This document shows positions 43,878-54,003 of a DNA stretch of 64,000 bases, one piece after another; position 1 is the stretch's first letter; each line of letters opens with the position of its first letter. The stretch is taken from positions 3,596,001 to 3,660,000 of the forward strand of contig NZ_CP126095.1 in the NCBI RefSeq assembly GCF_030123105.1. Reading direction: 5' to 3'. This DNA is from Paenibacillus sp. G2S3. GTDB taxonomy: Bacteria > Bacillota > Bacilli > Paenibacillales > Paenibacillaceae. The notes beneath the pieces were generated by a model. That model was not told where the DNA came from and made no database searches. It worked only from the letters and a program-made list of their open reading frames with translations. A program made the position numbers and the translations under genes.

Positions 43878-44762
43878 ATGAATATTATGAAGCTAAAGAT
43901 CGTTATCCTACTTGAAAAATATAAGAAAGTAACCGATGTAGCTGCTGAATTAGGCCTTAAACAACCCACAGTATCTTTTCATATGAAGAATCTAGAGAAT
44001 GAATTTGGAACGCCTTTATTCCAATATCGAAGTGGAAGAGTACTGCTCACAGATGCGGGCCGGGCCCTTTATCAATATGCGCTCAAGATTGTCTCACTTA
44101 CAGCCGAAGCTGAACGTACTGTTAAACAGTTTTCTTCACCAACACAAGGTACTTTAAAGCTGGAAGCAAGTTATATACCTGCAACTTATATTTTACCTAA
44201 AGCGCTAATCCAATTCATGAAACAATATCCTGGGATTAATAATTCAATGACGATCCAAAGTGATACTTTGTTAAAGGAACGACTCCGAAGCCGAGAAATT
44301 CAAATGGCTATTTTACACACTTCTGATTGGCATGATGAATCCTTTAACTTTCAGCTGGTTGTCCGCGACGAGCCTGTGCTCATTTTTGCCCCTAGTCACC
44401 CTTTTGCAACTATAGAGAAGTTAACACCAGAACAGATCGCGCTTGAGCCTTGGATTCAGTATGAGGGTGGTTCTTGTTTACGGGGATTTGCGGATCAATG
44501 GGCAGAAATAAATCATATTCGCTTGTGGAACCGATCCGAGTTGAATTCACCTGAAACTCTAAAGATGTTAATTAGCGAGGGAGATGGCGTAGGCATTTGT
44601 TCTAGAGTTAGCATTGAAGCAGAACTTGCGTTAGGTCGTCTTTGTTATGCTCCTCTACCGGGAGTTTTGCCTGAAAGCGGTGGTTTTGTACTGGCTTGGC
44701 GAAAAGATCATATATTAACGCCATTGCAGCAATCTTTTGCCGATATATTAAACAACAACTAA
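43878..44762 (+). CDS. LysR-family transcriptional regulator
   Basis: N-terminal winged helix (VTDVAAELGLKQPTVSFHMKNLENEFGTPLFQYRSGRVLLTDAG split over residues 17-58) and a two-lobe ligand domain (GTLKLEASYIPATYILPKAL, PVLIFAPSHPFA, GDGVGICSRVSIEAEL). 294 residues, normal. ATG 43878 follows GTACGGAGGAAAGTC. The ligand is unknown; general similarity is to CysL/CbbR-like members. Divergent from pstS, although control of phosphate genes by LysR would be unusual. Confidence 0.9.
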   Translation: MNIMKLKIVILLEKYKKVTDVAAELGLKQPTVSFHMKNLENEFGTPLFQYRSGRVLLTDAGRALYQYALKIVSLTAEAERTVKQFSSPTQGTLKLEASYIPATYILPKALIQFMKQYPGINNSMTIQSDTLLKERLRSREIQMAILHTSDWHDESFNFQLVVRDEPVLIFAPSHPFATIEKLTPEQIALEPWIQYEGGSCLRGFADQWAEINHIRLWNRSELNSPETLKMLISEGDGVGICSRVSIEAELALGRLCYAPLPGVLPESGGFVLAWRKDHILTPLQQSFADILNNN

Positions 44763-44783
44763 TAGGTCCTCCTATTTTATAAA

Positions 44784-44822
44784 AGAGAGCGCCCAAAGCC
44801 AAAATGGTTTTGAGCGCTCTTA
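44784..44822. terminator. bidirectional terminator
   Basis: AGAGCGC and GCGCTCT pair, with inner AAAGCC/GGTTT (one G-U pair). It lies between the convergent LysR gene and the end of the sugar-sensor operon. Confidence 0.8.
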
Positions 44823-44827
44823 TTTGC

Positions 44828-45817
44828 TTATTCTATAAAGGGAAACATTAACTTTTCATTCTCACTTGTATACATATTTTCCTTCGTAATGAATTCGGAG
44901 CCTGTATCCATAACAGGAGCTACTTTGTGACCTGAAACGACTTCAAGTGCAGTTTTCACAGCCAAGTACCCCATAGTAAAAGGTTTTTGAATCACCGTTC
45001 CCAGCATCGTTTCGTTCTCCAGCAACTGAACCTCACTACTTGAATTGTCGAACCCAACCAGCTTCACTTTTGATTTTAAGCCCATAGCCATAATCGCCAG
45101 TCCCGCACCTAATGTAGAGGGCTCATTTAGGCCAATGATTCCCTTTATTTGTGGCTGATTCTTTAGAAGATCAACAGTTAATTGATATGCCTTCTTCGAA
45201 GATCCGTTACTGTAAAGGGTATCCTGCACAAGATTAACTCCATTCTGAGATAAAGCATCCCGAACCCCTTTCTCCCTCTCGATAGCTGTAGCGGAGCCTG
45301 GTACAAAATTCATAATGGCGACTTGATCGTCGCTTTGAATATTTTCAATCAACTTCTGCGCTGCTTTACGGCCTGCTTCATAATTATCTGTGGCGATAAA
45401 ACTCTCCGATACACCGCCGTTCAGTCCCGAATCCACCGTAATAAGAGTGATACCAGCCGCCTTAATCTGCTCAGCAACCGGAACAAGACGATAATAGTCG
45501 GTAGCAGCTAAAATAATGGCATCGGGCTTCTCCTCAATCGCCTGTTCCAGTAATTGAATCTGCTTATCTACATCTAGCTCGGTATCTGTTCCTACCGTAT
45601 GGACATCTGCACCGAATTCCTTGGCAGCAGTCGCCACTCCTTGTTTCATTACCTCCCAGAATTCAATACTGGTATCGATTGTCTTAGGAACGTAGATAAT
45701 GGTTCTGACCTTTGGATCAAGATCGTTCATAAACATACGATAACCTACCCACCCAAGCGCTACAATGAAGATTACCAGTAGAGCAGACAAGCCTATTTTC
45801 GACCATAGTGAGCTCAT
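44828..45817 (-). CDS. membrane-anchored periplasmic-type sugar-binding protein
   Basis: A type 2 sugar-binding fold (RbsB/ChvE class, 329 residues) held by an N-terminal membrane helix (GLSALLVIFIVALGWVGYRMF) with no lipobox. Fold motifs: EFWEVMKQGVATAAKEFGAD, DAIILAATDYYRLVPVAEQIKAAGITLITVDSG, FIATDNYEAGRKAAQKLI and VKLVGFDNSSSEVQLL. It overlaps the sensor kinase gene by 4 bases, which suggests that it presents the sugar to the kinase and does not serve transport. ATG 45817 follows GAGGAGGAGAATCC. Confidence 0.88.
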   Translation of the reverse strand: MSSLWSKIGLSALLVIFIVALGWVGYRMFMNDLDPKVRTIIYVPKTIDTSIEFWEVMKQGVATAAKEFGADVHTVGTDTELDVDKQIQLLEQAIEEKPDAIILAATDYYRLVPVAEQIKAAGITLITVDSGLNGGVSESFIATDNYEAGRKAAQKLIENIQSDDQVAIMNFVPGSATAIEREKGVRDALSQNGVNLVQDTLYSNGSSKKAYQLTVDLLKNQPQIKGIIGLNEPSTLGAGLAIMAMGLKSKVKLVGFDNSSSEVQLLENETMLGTVIQKPFTMGYLAVKTALEVVSGHKVAPVMDTGSEFITKENMYTSENEKLMFPFIE

Positions 45818-47598
45818 GGATTCTCCTCCTCATAGAGCGCAGGAATTCTTAAAATGACCGTCGTCCCTTCTTCCATTTCACTCGTAAAAGACAACCCGTA
45901 ATGGTCCCCGAAATATAGCTGAATGCGATGGTTCACATTTGCGACGCCAACCCCACTGCCAATCCTGTAATCTGCCTTTTGAAGCAATAACTTGTTCATC
46001 TGCTCTGGATTCATACCAACACCATTATCTATAACCTGAATGGTAATATCGTTTTGCTCTTTTTTACCTCTAATCAGGATGTGCCCTTGCTCAGGATTAT
46101 GCTTTATCCCATGATAAATCGCATTTTCAACTAAGGGTTGAAGGACCAATTTCAATATACTGCATTCAAGAATGTCTTCATCCACTTCTATCGAATATGT
46201 GAATTTATGGCGATAGCGCATATTCTGAATCGTTAGATAGTGTCGAATATGTTCTAATTCTCTTGCGATCGGAATCAATTCCTCGCCCTCACCAATCGTT
46301 GAACGCATCAGCTTCGATAATGATGAGGTCATTTCGACCACCTCCTCCATCTTACCGGTCTCTGCCATCCAGATGATCGAGTCTAGCGTATTGTACAAAA
46401 AGTGGGGCTTAATCTGTGCTTGTAATGCTTTCAACTCACTCACACGTTTCATCTCTTGCTCCATCACAATCTGGCTCATTAATTCTTTAATCTTCATGAT
46501 CATCAGATTAAATGTTCGGGCAAGCTTGCCAATTTCGTTCGTGCTCTCAATTTCCACACGAATGTCGAACTCTCCGCGTTCAGCCTTCTTCATGTTTATT
46601 TCTAGATTCTTAAGTGGCTTAGTTAGTGCGTACGAAAGAAGCACAGATATAGCCATGGCAAAGATGAGACTTACAGCTCCCCACAAGGCAGCTGTACCTT
46701 GCATCTGCTGTTTGTTAGCAACCAGATCATCCGGATAGGTCACCCCTACAATCTTCCAGCCAAAGCTGGTTGTATCCACCGTGTACAGCTTCTGTTCGTT
46801 CCCAGTGTTCACTGTAACCGACCCGCTTTTAATCCCAAGAACGGTTTCCAATTGCTCAAACTTAAGCTGCGAGTAGATCAGCTGCTGTTGAGGATGATAG
46901 ACTAGGCTCCCTGACGGATCTACGATGAATACATAACCGCGTTTTCCCAGTTCGATTTGTTTGCACAAATTGTTAATAACGCTGTAATTAAGATCTACAA
47001 GTAGCACACCTTGTCGATCTGCTTCCATTTCTGAAAAGGTATCTGATAGCTTTCTACTGATCGACACTACCCATCGGTATTCATCCTGAAATAAGTGCTG
47101 CACATGTGAAGAGGAGACAGCCACTCCAGTCTGGTTCAAAGCTTGCTGATACCACTCTTGAGCAATCAACTCAGGAAGCGGTTTCAAAACCGCGTCCAGT
47201 CGATCTGAAACCGTTATACCCTCCGAGCTTGCATACACTATAGAAGAAATGTCGGTGCGGGATTGGACGACAGATCGAAGATATTGGCTGGCTAACTGCT
47301 TATCTTTGACTTTCCCTTCTTGTCCCGAACTCGAACCTTTTACATATCTCTCAAGATCACTACTAGTTAATACCAAAGCAGCAATACTCTCCATGTTGCT
47401 AATATAATTCTCGATGTTCAGTTTTACTTGTTCTATTAATTGTGAAGTATAGGCTACGGAATTCCCCATGACGGCAGCTGAGGAGAGTCGGTATGAAGTA
47501 TAGCTCAGAACTATGGTTGTGCAGAGAATAAGAAGGGAAAAAGAAATAGCGATATTATTATGAATACTTCGACTTCGGAAGAAACGATGAGGGTTCAT
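45814..47598 (-). CDS. YesM-type sensor histidine kinase
   Basis: Membrane segment near residues 18-38, extracellular Cache-like domain (about 40-300), a second membrane segment (AALWGAVSLIFAMAISVLLSYAL), HAMP, then ALQAQIKPHFLYNTLDSIIW with the phosphorylated His and an ATPase domain (PLVENAIYHGI, DNGVGMNPEQM, GVGVANVNHRIQLYFG). 594 residues. It overlaps the response regulator stop and the anchored binding protein start by 4 bases each, so the three are made together. Confidence 0.92.
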   Translation of the reverse strand: MNPHRFFRSRSIHNNIAISFSLLILCTTIVLSYTSYRLSSAAVMGNSVAYTSQLIEQVKLNIENYISNMESIAALVLTSSDLERYVKGSSSGQEGKVKDKQLASQYLRSVVQSRTDISSIVYASSEGITVSDRLDAVLKPLPELIAQEWYQQALNQTGVAVSSSHVQHLFQDEYRWVVSISRKLSDTFSEMEADRQGVLLVDLNYSVINNLCKQIELGKRGYVFIVDPSGSLVYHPQQQLIYSQLKFEQLETVLGIKSGSVTVNTGNEQKLYTVDTTSFGWKIVGVTYPDDLVANKQQMQGTAALWGAVSLIFAMAISVLLSYALTKPLKNLEINMKKAERGEFDIRVEIESTNEIGKLARTFNLMIMKIKELMSQIVMEQEMKRVSELKALQAQIKPHFLYNTLDSIIWMAETGKMEEVVEMTSSLSKLMRSTIGEGEELIPIARELEHIRHYLTIQNMRYRHKFTYSIEVDEDILECSILKLVLQPLVENAIYHGIKHNPEQGHILIRGKKEQNDITIQVIDNGVGMNPEQMNKLLLQKADYRIGSGVGVANVNHRIQLYFGDHYGLSFTSEMEEGTTVILRIPALYEEENP

Positions 47599-49205
47599 AG
47601 AAGGAGATTCTCCTTCTGTCGCTGTCGATACTCCTTCGGTGTGATCCCAACATTACGTTTGAAAATCACACTAAAGTACTGAGGATCAGCATAGCCAACT
47701 CTAGCAGCGATGTCATAAGTCTTCAACTGTGTGACGGTAAGGAGCTCTTTAGCTTTTTCCAAACGGAGACGAGTCAAATACTCAATAAAAGTCTCTCCAG
47801 TATGCTGTTTAAAAGTCGCACTGAAATAACTGATGCTCATAAAAATATGGCTGCACAGCTCATTAAGTGAAAAGCTGTCATTACAATAATTCTCCCGAAT
47901 ATAAGCTTCTGCTGCTTTCATCTGAGAGGTTCTGACGGTTGTTCTTTGTTCCGATAGCTTGAGTATCAACTCATGGCAAGTTCTCTCCAAATAATTCCTA
48001 GCTTCATCTAAAGTCTTAAGGGCTGCAACCTCAGCAAACATATTATGCGAAACAAGCTCTGTATTTGGGAATCCGATATCGACCACATAGTTCATTAGAG
48101 AGACGAGCATTTGGTAGATGCTACTGCGGCAGTCTTCTATAGAAGAGCTATTGCTCTTTAGCTCCTGAAACCATTTTGAGAGGACATCTGAGATCGCTGA
48201 TGCTTTCCCTGTCTTCAACGCGGATATGAATTGCTTTTCCCATGAAGAGAAATGTGCTTGATCCAATCCTTTGCCGAACTCAAGATCCTGTATGGAGATA
48301 ACCTTATCTATGCCTAAAAGATATCGATATTCTATGGATGAAATCGCTTCCTGGTATGATTGTGGAATTTGCTGTAAATCAGCGTATTTTCTACCGATGC
48401 CGATGGTAGCCGTCAGCTTCAAGTACTTGTTCAGGCTGGTTTGTACTTGATCTGCAAGAAGTTGTGTTGTGACTTCGATCTCATCGGAATCCCCTGATAA
48501 TATCGCAGCGAATTTCCCATCTCTCGTCTGAAATACGACACCGCCCTGCTCCTTCTCAAGTTGCTCCTGCACAATGTTAAAAGCAGCAAAGCGCAGTAGC
48601 TCAGCATCAGAAGCAATATCCAGGCTACGATTGTCCATTTCTATATCGATTACGATTGCAAGGTTAGCCTCACCCTGCAGCTGTATATGAAAATAATTCA
48701 TTTTAATCTCGATCTCGTCGTTTTTCATACGAGTAGTAACAAGATTCTCCAGAAAACGTTCGCGAAGCAAAGGAAAGCTCTGATTTAATTGCATACGAAG
48801 CTTAGCGATATTGGCCTTTTGTAAATGCTCTTCATCCAAATCCTGCTTCATCTTGCTTAGATATTCGGCAAACTCACGAGCATTAATTGGTTTTAACAAA
48901 TATTCCGTCACCTTCAAGGTTATAGCCTGTTTAGCGTATTCGAAGTCTTCATAACCAGTTACGATAATGACCTTCATGTCCCGGTATCGTTCCATTACAG
49001 CTTTAGCCAATCCTAGTCCATCCATAAAGGGCATGCAAATATCTGTAATAATCACATCCGGTCGATACTGCTCGACTGCATCAAGGGCATCTCTGCCGTT
49101 ATCGAAATCTCCAACGAGCTCAAAACCATGATTATTCCATGCTATCTTCTGTTTAATCCCCTCACGAACCTCGTCTTCATCATCAACTAGAATAATCTTA
49201 TACAT
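47595..49205 (-). CDS. YesN-type response regulator with AraC output
   Basis: Receiver with IILVDDEDEVREGIKQKI, Asp in VIITDICMPFMDGL and Lys in EYLLKPINAREF. A long middle domain follows (about 130-430), then an AraC domain (FSLNELCSHIFMSISYFSATFKQHTG, LKTYDIAARVGYADPQYFSVIFKRNVGITPKEYR). 536 residues, typical for the long YesN type. ATG 49205 follows GAGGAGGTGTTGG. Expected to activate the transporter genes in front of it. Confidence 0.92.
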   Translation of the reverse strand: MYKIILVDDEDEVREGIKQKIAWNNHGFELVGDFDNGRDALDAVEQYRPDVIITDICMPFMDGLGLAKAVMERYRDMKVIIVTGYEDFEYAKQAITLKVTEYLLKPINAREFAEYLSKMKQDLDEEHLQKANIAKLRMQLNQSFPLLRERFLENLVTTRMKNDEIEIKMNYFHIQLQGEANLAIVIDIEMDNRSLDIASDAELLRFAAFNIVQEQLEKEQGGVVFQTRDGKFAAILSGDSDEIEVTTQLLADQVQTSLNKYLKLTATIGIGRKYADLQQIPQSYQEAISSIEYRYLLGIDKVISIQDLEFGKGLDQAHFSSWEKQFISALKTGKASAISDVLSKWFQELKSNSSSIEDCRSSIYQMLVSLMNYVVDIGFPNTELVSHNMFAEVAALKTLDEARNYLERTCHELILKLSEQRTTVRTSQMKAAEAYIRENYCNDSFSLNELCSHIFMSISYFSATFKQHTGETFIEYLTRLRLEKAKELLTVTQLKTYDIAARVGYADPQYFSVIFKRNVGITPKEYRQRQKENLLL

Positions 49206-49274
49206 CCAACACCTCCTCAGCTATTGACTCATCGAGTACATGTAATGTAAATGTTTACCTTTTGGGATAAGCAT

Positions 49275-49307
49275 AATAGAGGTTGCCTTCTTGAGGCAAC
49301 CTCTATT
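49275..49307 (-). terminator. hairpin between transporter genes and sensor genes
   Basis: AATAGAGGTTGCCT and AGGCAACCTCTATT are exact inverted repeats around a 5-base loop. TATTATG follows, without a T-run, so it is more likely a partial terminator or an mRNA-protecting end for the transporter message. Confidence 0.6.
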
Positions 49308-49318
49308 ATTAATCTCTT

Positions 49319-50299
49319 CTATTCGTACAGCAGAGGTTTGATCTCATCGGAATCTATATTGTTCTTATCGTACCAGTGAAACCCGGTATCAATATTCTTT
49401 TCTACGGTTTCCCCTTTAATCGCCTGCACAGCTGCCTTCACCGCTTGATACCCAATACCAATGGGGTCCTGTGTAACAGCGCCAGCTACAACACCACTAC
49501 GAATAGCATCCATTAACTGTTTACCGGAGTCAAAGCCGATAACCACAATCTTACCACCCATCTGTAATTCATTTACTGCATTAGCTACTCCTACTGCAGA
49601 TCCTTCGTTTGAGCCATAGATTCCTTTAAGGTCCGGATTGGCTTGCATCATCGCTTTTGCAAGATCCGTGGACTTCAACTGATCTCCGCCGCCATATTGC
49701 GGCTCTAACACTTCAATATCTGGATATTTCGCTTTCATTTGTTCTAAGAAGCCATCACGACGCTGTTGACCTGTGCTGCTTGTTTGATCATGTACAACTA
49801 AACCTACTTTACCCTTTTTGCCGATCAACTCAGCCATTTTATCAGCTGCCAAAGCTGCTGCCGCTTTATTGTCAGTCGCTGCGGTTGCTACAGGAATATC
49901 GCTATCTACACCAGAGTCAAAGCCAATGATTGGAATATTGTTTTCCTTTGCCTTTTCCAGATATGGAATCGCTGCTTTGCTGTCGAGAGCTGCTAACGCG
50001 ATTGCTGCTGGTTTCTTATCTAGCGCCGTCTGCAGCATCTCAATTTGTTTATCTACCTGACTCTCATTTTCAGGTCCTTCAAACGTAATCTCGACATTAA
50101 ACTCCTTAGCTGCCTTCTCGGCTCCTTGCTTCACCGCTTGCCAGAATTGATGCTGGAAGCCTTTTGAAATGACTGGGATATATGGTTTGTCTGAACCGGA
50201 TGCACTCTTTTTGCTATCACTGTTGTTACAAGCACCAAGTAAGGTAGTTGCCAGTAATAAACTGGCAAGCATGATAATCCCTCTTCGACGTTGTTTCAT
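49319..50299 (-). CDS. sugar ABC transporter substrate-binding lipoprotein (RbsB class)
   Basis: Signal peptide with lipobox LATTLLGACNNS, then the type 2 sugar-binding fold: YIPVISKGFQHQFWQAVKQGAEKAAKEF split over the first lobe, AIALAALDSKAAIPYLEKAKENNIPIIGFDSG, ATDNKAAAALAADKMAEL, GKVGLVVHDQTSSTGQQRRDGF and VVIGFDSGKQLMDAI. 326 residues. Third gene after the ATPase and permease. Ribose, allose or galactose are possible; not decided. ATG 50299 follows GAGGGGGAAGATTTAA. Confidence 0.92.
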   Translation of the reverse strand: MKQRRRGIIMLASLLLATTLLGACNNSDSKKSASGSDKPYIPVISKGFQHQFWQAVKQGAEKAAKEFNVEITFEGPENESQVDKQIEMLQTALDKKPAAIALAALDSKAAIPYLEKAKENNIPIIGFDSGVDSDIPVATAATDNKAAAALAADKMAELIGKKGKVGLVVHDQTSSTGQQRRDGFLEQMKAKYPDIEVLEPQYGGGDQLKSTDLAKAMMQANPDLKGIYGSNEGSAVGVANAVNELQMGGKIVVIGFDSGKQLMDAIRSGVVAGAVTQDPIGIGYQAVKAAVQAIKGETVEKNIDTGFHWYDKNNIDSDEIKPLLYE

Positions 50300-50359
50300 T
50301 TAAATCTTCCCCCTCGTCATTTGCTTTGTATATCACTCCGTATGGAGATAATACCTCGT

Positions 50360-51352
50360 TCATTGCTTCCGTCTGCGAAGAATATCAGCATACACTGCTA
50401 TGATGATGACAACACCGACAATGACTGTCCGCCATTCCTGAGCAACGGACATAATCTGTAAGCCATTCGTCAGTACACTCATAATCAGTGCACCAATAAT
50501 TGTACCTAGAATAGAACCTACGCCCCCGCTTAAAGATGTGCCTCCAATGACGACAGCCGCTATAGCTTCAAGTTCATAACCAGTGCCAAGTGATGGCTGG
50601 GCTGAATTTAGACGTGATGCCATCAGGATACCAGCGATTCCGCTGAAAATCCCTGTGATGGTATAGATCACAATCTTCCATTTGACCGTATTCACACCTG
50701 ATAAGCGAGTTGCTTCTTCATTGCTGCCAAGTGCAAAGTTATAGCGTCCAATAATGGTCTTCGATAAGATGATGCTTGCGATAACACCGAGCAATAGGAA
50801 GATTACGATGGTGTTAGGAATGCCTGGGATCATCTTGCCCATTGCAATCTTGGCAAAAATCGGATCATCATTGAAATAAATCGGCTTGGCACCCGTTATG
50901 ACAAGTGATAATCCTTTAGTGACCATCATGATCGCCAGAGTAGCAATGAAAGGTGGAATATTCATTTTCGCCACCATTAAACCACTTATAAAACCGCATA
51001 GTGCACCAGCTAGAATCCCGCCTACTATTCCGAGTGGAACAGGTAGGCCCCAGAATGTAATGATGACGCCAACCATCACCGAGGAGAAGGTCATCACAGT
51101 ACCCAAAGCAAGGTCGATCCCGCCCGTAATAATTACAAAGGTTGCACCCAGCGCTAATACCCCAATTACAGCTGTCGAGACGAGGATTCCAACTAGGTTA
51201 GAAAACTGAAAAAAGTTACTTGATGCTACGGAAAATACGATAACCAGAATGATCAAACTTGCGAATGCTAGTAATTTTTGTTTAAACCCTGATTGCGCCC
51301 CGGTTTGCTTCGAGCTGATAGGCTGGCTAATCCCTTTATCTGCGATCTTCAT
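50360..51352 (-). CDS. sugar ABC transporter permease (RbsC class)
   Basis: CUT2-family permease of 330 residues with eight to ten membrane segments: GALALGATFVIITGGIDLA-like VLALGATFVIITGGIDLALG, IAGALCGFISGLMVAKMNIPPFIATLAIM, YNFALGSNEEATRLSGVN (ATPase-contact loop) and LEAIAAVVIGGTSLSGGVGS. ATG 51352 follows GGAGGTGTCAAGGTC. Sits 32 bp after the ATPase gene. Confidence 0.93.
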   Translation of the reverse strand: MKIADKGISQPISSKQTGAQSGFKQKLLAFASLIILVIVFSVASSNFFQFSNLVGILVSTAVIGVLALGATFVIITGGIDLALGTVMTFSSVMVGVIITFWGLPVPLGIVGGILAGALCGFISGLMVAKMNIPPFIATLAIMMVTKGLSLVITGAKPIYFNDDPIFAKIAMGKMIPGIPNTIVIFLLLGVIASIILSKTIIGRYNFALGSNEEATRLSGVNTVKWKIVIYTITGIFSGIAGILMASRLNSAQPSLGTGYELEAIAAVVIGGTSLSGGVGSILGTIIGALIMSVLTNGLQIMSVAQEWRTVIVGVVIIIAVYADILRRRKQ

Positions 51353-51384
51353 GACCTTGACACCTCCGATAAACTCTTGAACGA

Positions 51385-52884
51385 TTATGAACGCATCGTC
51401 GCATATTTCATTATCGCTTCTTGCGATGCTTCTTCTGCGAGTAGTTCACCAGTTATACGTCCTTCACACATGACAATAATGCGATGGCTCATTCTTAGAA
51501 TCTCTGGGAGATCTGAAGAGACTATAATGATCGCTTTTCCCTCACCTGCTAGCTGATCAAGCAACTTATAGATCTCACTTTTCGCTCCTACATCAATACC
51601 ACGTGTTGGCTCGTCGAAGATCAACACATCGCAATCTCTCGTTAACCATTTCCCGATAACTACTTTTTGCTGATTCCCACCGGATAAGAATTTGACTTTT
51701 TGACTTACACTTGGAGTCTTGGTTGCTAGTGCTTCCGCATGCTGCTCCGCGGACTTTCGCATCTCCCGATCCCTCATCCATCCGAATGCATTACGGAATT
51801 TATAGAAGGAAGCAATCGCATTATTCATGCTAATGTCCATATCTACAAGCAGCCCGTAGCGTTTGCGATCTTCGGACAAATAGCCAATTCCATGCTGCAC
51901 CGCTTGGTGAGGCTGTTTTATACGAACCGTATTTCCATGCAGCATAATCTCACCCTTATCGATAGGATCAGCCCCAAATACGGCACGAACAACCTCAGTA
52001 CGTCCAGCGCCCATTAATCCAGCGAAGCCCAGAATCTCACCTTTATTCAGATGAAAGCTGATATCCTTCAACATTTGCCCACTGGATAAGTTTCGAACCT
52101 CTAGTACGACTTGCTCTGTCTGTAACGAATGTGTTGGCTTCGACGTTTGATACAGTTCACGACCAACCATCATGCTAATAATCTGATCAATGGTTATTGA
52201 ATCCGTCCGAACAGTATCCACGTAACAACCATCCCGCATGACTGTAATGCGGTCTGTGATCCGTTTCAACTCATCCATGCGGTGAGAGATGTATATAATA
52301 CCTACACCTTTTTCTCGTAATTGCTCGATCATACGGAATAACTCGTTAATTTCCGTATCTGTCAACGCTGCAGTTGGTTCATCCATGATCAGTACCTCCG
52401 CATTGAAGGACAAAGCTTTTGCGATTTCAACCATTTGCTGATTAGCAACTGTCAGATCTGAGACCAAAGTCTTCGGATCAAGCTTTAGATTCATCTGATC
52501 AAACAGTTCCTGCACCTTACGATTTAGCTCCAGATCATCAACGAACCATTTCAGTGCCTTGCGCGGCTCACGACCAATAAATATATTTTGGGCCACTGTA
52601 AGATGCGGCATTAGATTCAGTTCCTGATGAATGATACTAATCCCGAGTTCCTGCGCAGCGCGAGTATTGGCAATTTCCACCTCAGATCCCTTGTACCACA
52701 TCTGACCCGCATCCTTGGAATAGACTCCTGTGGCAATCTTCATTAAGGTAGACTTTCCTGCGCCATTTTCACCGACTAAGGCATGCACTTCCCCACGCTT
52801 CAGCTCAAATTGACATTGATTCAATGCATGAACACCAGGAAAAAATTTATCAATCCCCGCCATTCGTAGTAATACTTCGTCCAT
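51385..52884 (-). CDS. sugar ABC transporter ATPase with two cassettes (RbsA/MglA class)
   Basis: Fused double ATPase of 499 residues. First half: [16 protein letters not shown]-loop region [35 protein letters not shown]. Second half: [13 protein letters not shown] (a degenerate Walker A, normal for this class), [38 protein letters not shown]. First gene of the operon, behind GAGGTGGATATGAA. Its promoter carries a cre site. Confidence 0.95.
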   Translation of the reverse strand: MDEVLLRMAGIDKFFPGVHALNQCQFELKRGEVHALVGENGAGKSTLMKIATGVYSKDAGQMWYKGSEVEIANTRAAQELGISIIHQELNLMPHLTVAQNIFIGREPRKALKWFVDDLELNRKVQELFDQMNLKLDPKTLVSDLTVANQQMVEIAKALSFNAEVLIMDEPTAALTDTEINELFRMIEQLREKGVGIIYISHRMDELKRITDRITVMRDGCYVDTVRTDSITIDQIISMMVGRELYQTSKPTHSLQTEQVVLEVRNLSSGQMLKDISFHLNKGEILGFAGLMGAGRTEVVRAVFGADPIDKGEIMLHGNTVRIKQPHQAVQHGIGYLSEDRKRYGLLVDMDISMNNAIASFYKFRNAFGWMRDREMRKSAEQHAEALATKTPSVSQKVKFLSGGNQQKVVIGKWLTRDCDVLIFDEPTRGIDVGAKSEIYKLLDQLAGEGKAIIIVSSDLPEILRMSHRIIVMCEGRITGELLAEEASQEAIMKYATMRS

Positions 52885-52925
52885 TTCATATCCACCTCAA
52901 ATCCTTTATGAATGCCTTTTTTTAA

Positions 52926-52986
52926 AGTAATCGCTTTCAAATGTTGAATGTAAAATTATTGTATTACCTATAAGTTTCCAATGTAA
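52926..52986 (-). promoter_or_regulatory. promoter with cre site before the second sugar operon
   Basis: TTACAT (52981-52986), a 17-bp spacer and TACAAT (52958-52963) face the ATPase gene. TGAAAGCGATTACT (52926-52939) fits cre at 13 of 14 positions and lies just downstream of the -10, where bound CcpA would block transcription. Confidence 0.7.
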
Positions 52987-53035
52987 TGGAATAATCTCCG
53001 TAAAAAAGTTTAAAATTTTATGTTTTGAAGCAAGC

Positions 53036-53076
53036 AAAAAAGACCACACCGTCCTTTTACGGACGAAGTAGCCTTT
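53036..53076 (-). terminator. terminator after the methyltransferase gene
   Basis: On the minus strand AAAGGCTAC pairs with GTGGTCTTT (two G-U pairs), with inner CGTCC/GGACG, followed by TTTTTTG. Confidence 0.85.
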
Positions 53077-53125
53077 AGATCAGCTCATTTGTGTATAACA
53101 GTTGGAATCCTTACATTCGAATAGC

Positions 53126-53971
53126 CTACAGGTTCTGACCCTTTCCTGCCACCAAGGTGAATGTCTTTGGTATTCCTTTATCATAAACATCCGAGGATAG
53201 ATTGGGTTCTTCGATCAATTGGCGGATCACAAGCCCGGAACTGGCAGCAGCTGTTACAATTTCTCCAAGCGTCCAGCGGCGCCAATATACAATGCTATGT
53301 TCCTGTTCGTCTATTGGTTTGCCTGTGGAAGGCAAATACTTAGAGTACGAGACCTTTTTTTCTTCCAATGTCGTTTCGAAATAGTCCCCGCTAACTTTGT
53401 GCTTACGAACCTTCGCTGTAGAACCCTTAGAGGATATAAGCTTAGTTGTCACAGGATGGAAATCACGTAGAACAAAAATCCCACCAGGAGAAAGTAAATG
53501 GCGGACGGTTTCCATAAACGGTGCTAGGTCGGTAAAGTAGTGTACAATTCCTAATTCAGCAAATACGATATCATATGAACCATCGAGCACGTGATCTGGC
53601 AGCTTAAGAACATCCGATACGATATAGTTAAGCTGAACACCTGCTTCTTGTGCGAGATCAGCTGCATAACGCGCATTAGCTTCTGAGAAGTCAGCAACAG
53701 TAACGTCCGCTCCAAGTAATGACAGCGCGACTGCCTTCATTCCGTTTGATCCCATGAGATTCATCATCTTTTTACCCTGTACATCTCCAAAATAAGAAGA
53801 GAGCGGGTACAGCTTTGCACTTGGTTCCTTAATTAACTTGGCTGCAGCCTCAGACGGTGTACCAAATCGAGCAACCCAAGCTGTGTACGTGTCTTCGTTC
53901 CATAGTTCCTCACTCGTTGGCGCAGTGCCTTTTCCAGGATTCAGTTCTAAATTTTGATCTTGTTCTTCCAT
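53126..53971 (-). CDS. SAM-dependent class I methyltransferase
   Basis: From ATG 53971, behind AAAGGGGTCGCAAGGT, 281 residues. SAM-binding motifs: GKKMMNLMGSNGMKAVALSLLGADVTVADFSEANARYA (motif I and the acidic loop), then SYDIVFAELGIVHYF and LLSPGGIFVLRDFHPVT. Substrate unknown; UbiE/COQ5-like small-molecule enzymes are closest in shape. The longer frame to 54106 overlaps the EamA gene and has no site. Follows EamA by 32 bp. Confidence 0.88.
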   Translation of the reverse strand: MEEQDQNLELNPGKGTAPTSEELWNEDTYTAWVARFGTPSEAAAKLIKEPSAKLYPLSSYFGDVQGKKMMNLMGSNGMKAVALSLLGADVTVADFSEANARYAADLAQEAGVQLNYIVSDVLKLPDHVLDGSYDIVFAELGIVHYFTDLAPFMETVRHLLSPGGIFVLRDFHPVTTKLISSKGSTAKVRKHKVSGDYFETTLEEKKVSYSKYLPSTGKPIDEQEHSIVYWRRWTLGEIVTAAASSGLVIRQLIEEPNLSSDVYDKGIPKTFTLVAGKGQNL

Positions 53972-54003
53972 ACCTTGCGACCCCTTTATGATTAAAATAT
54001 CTA

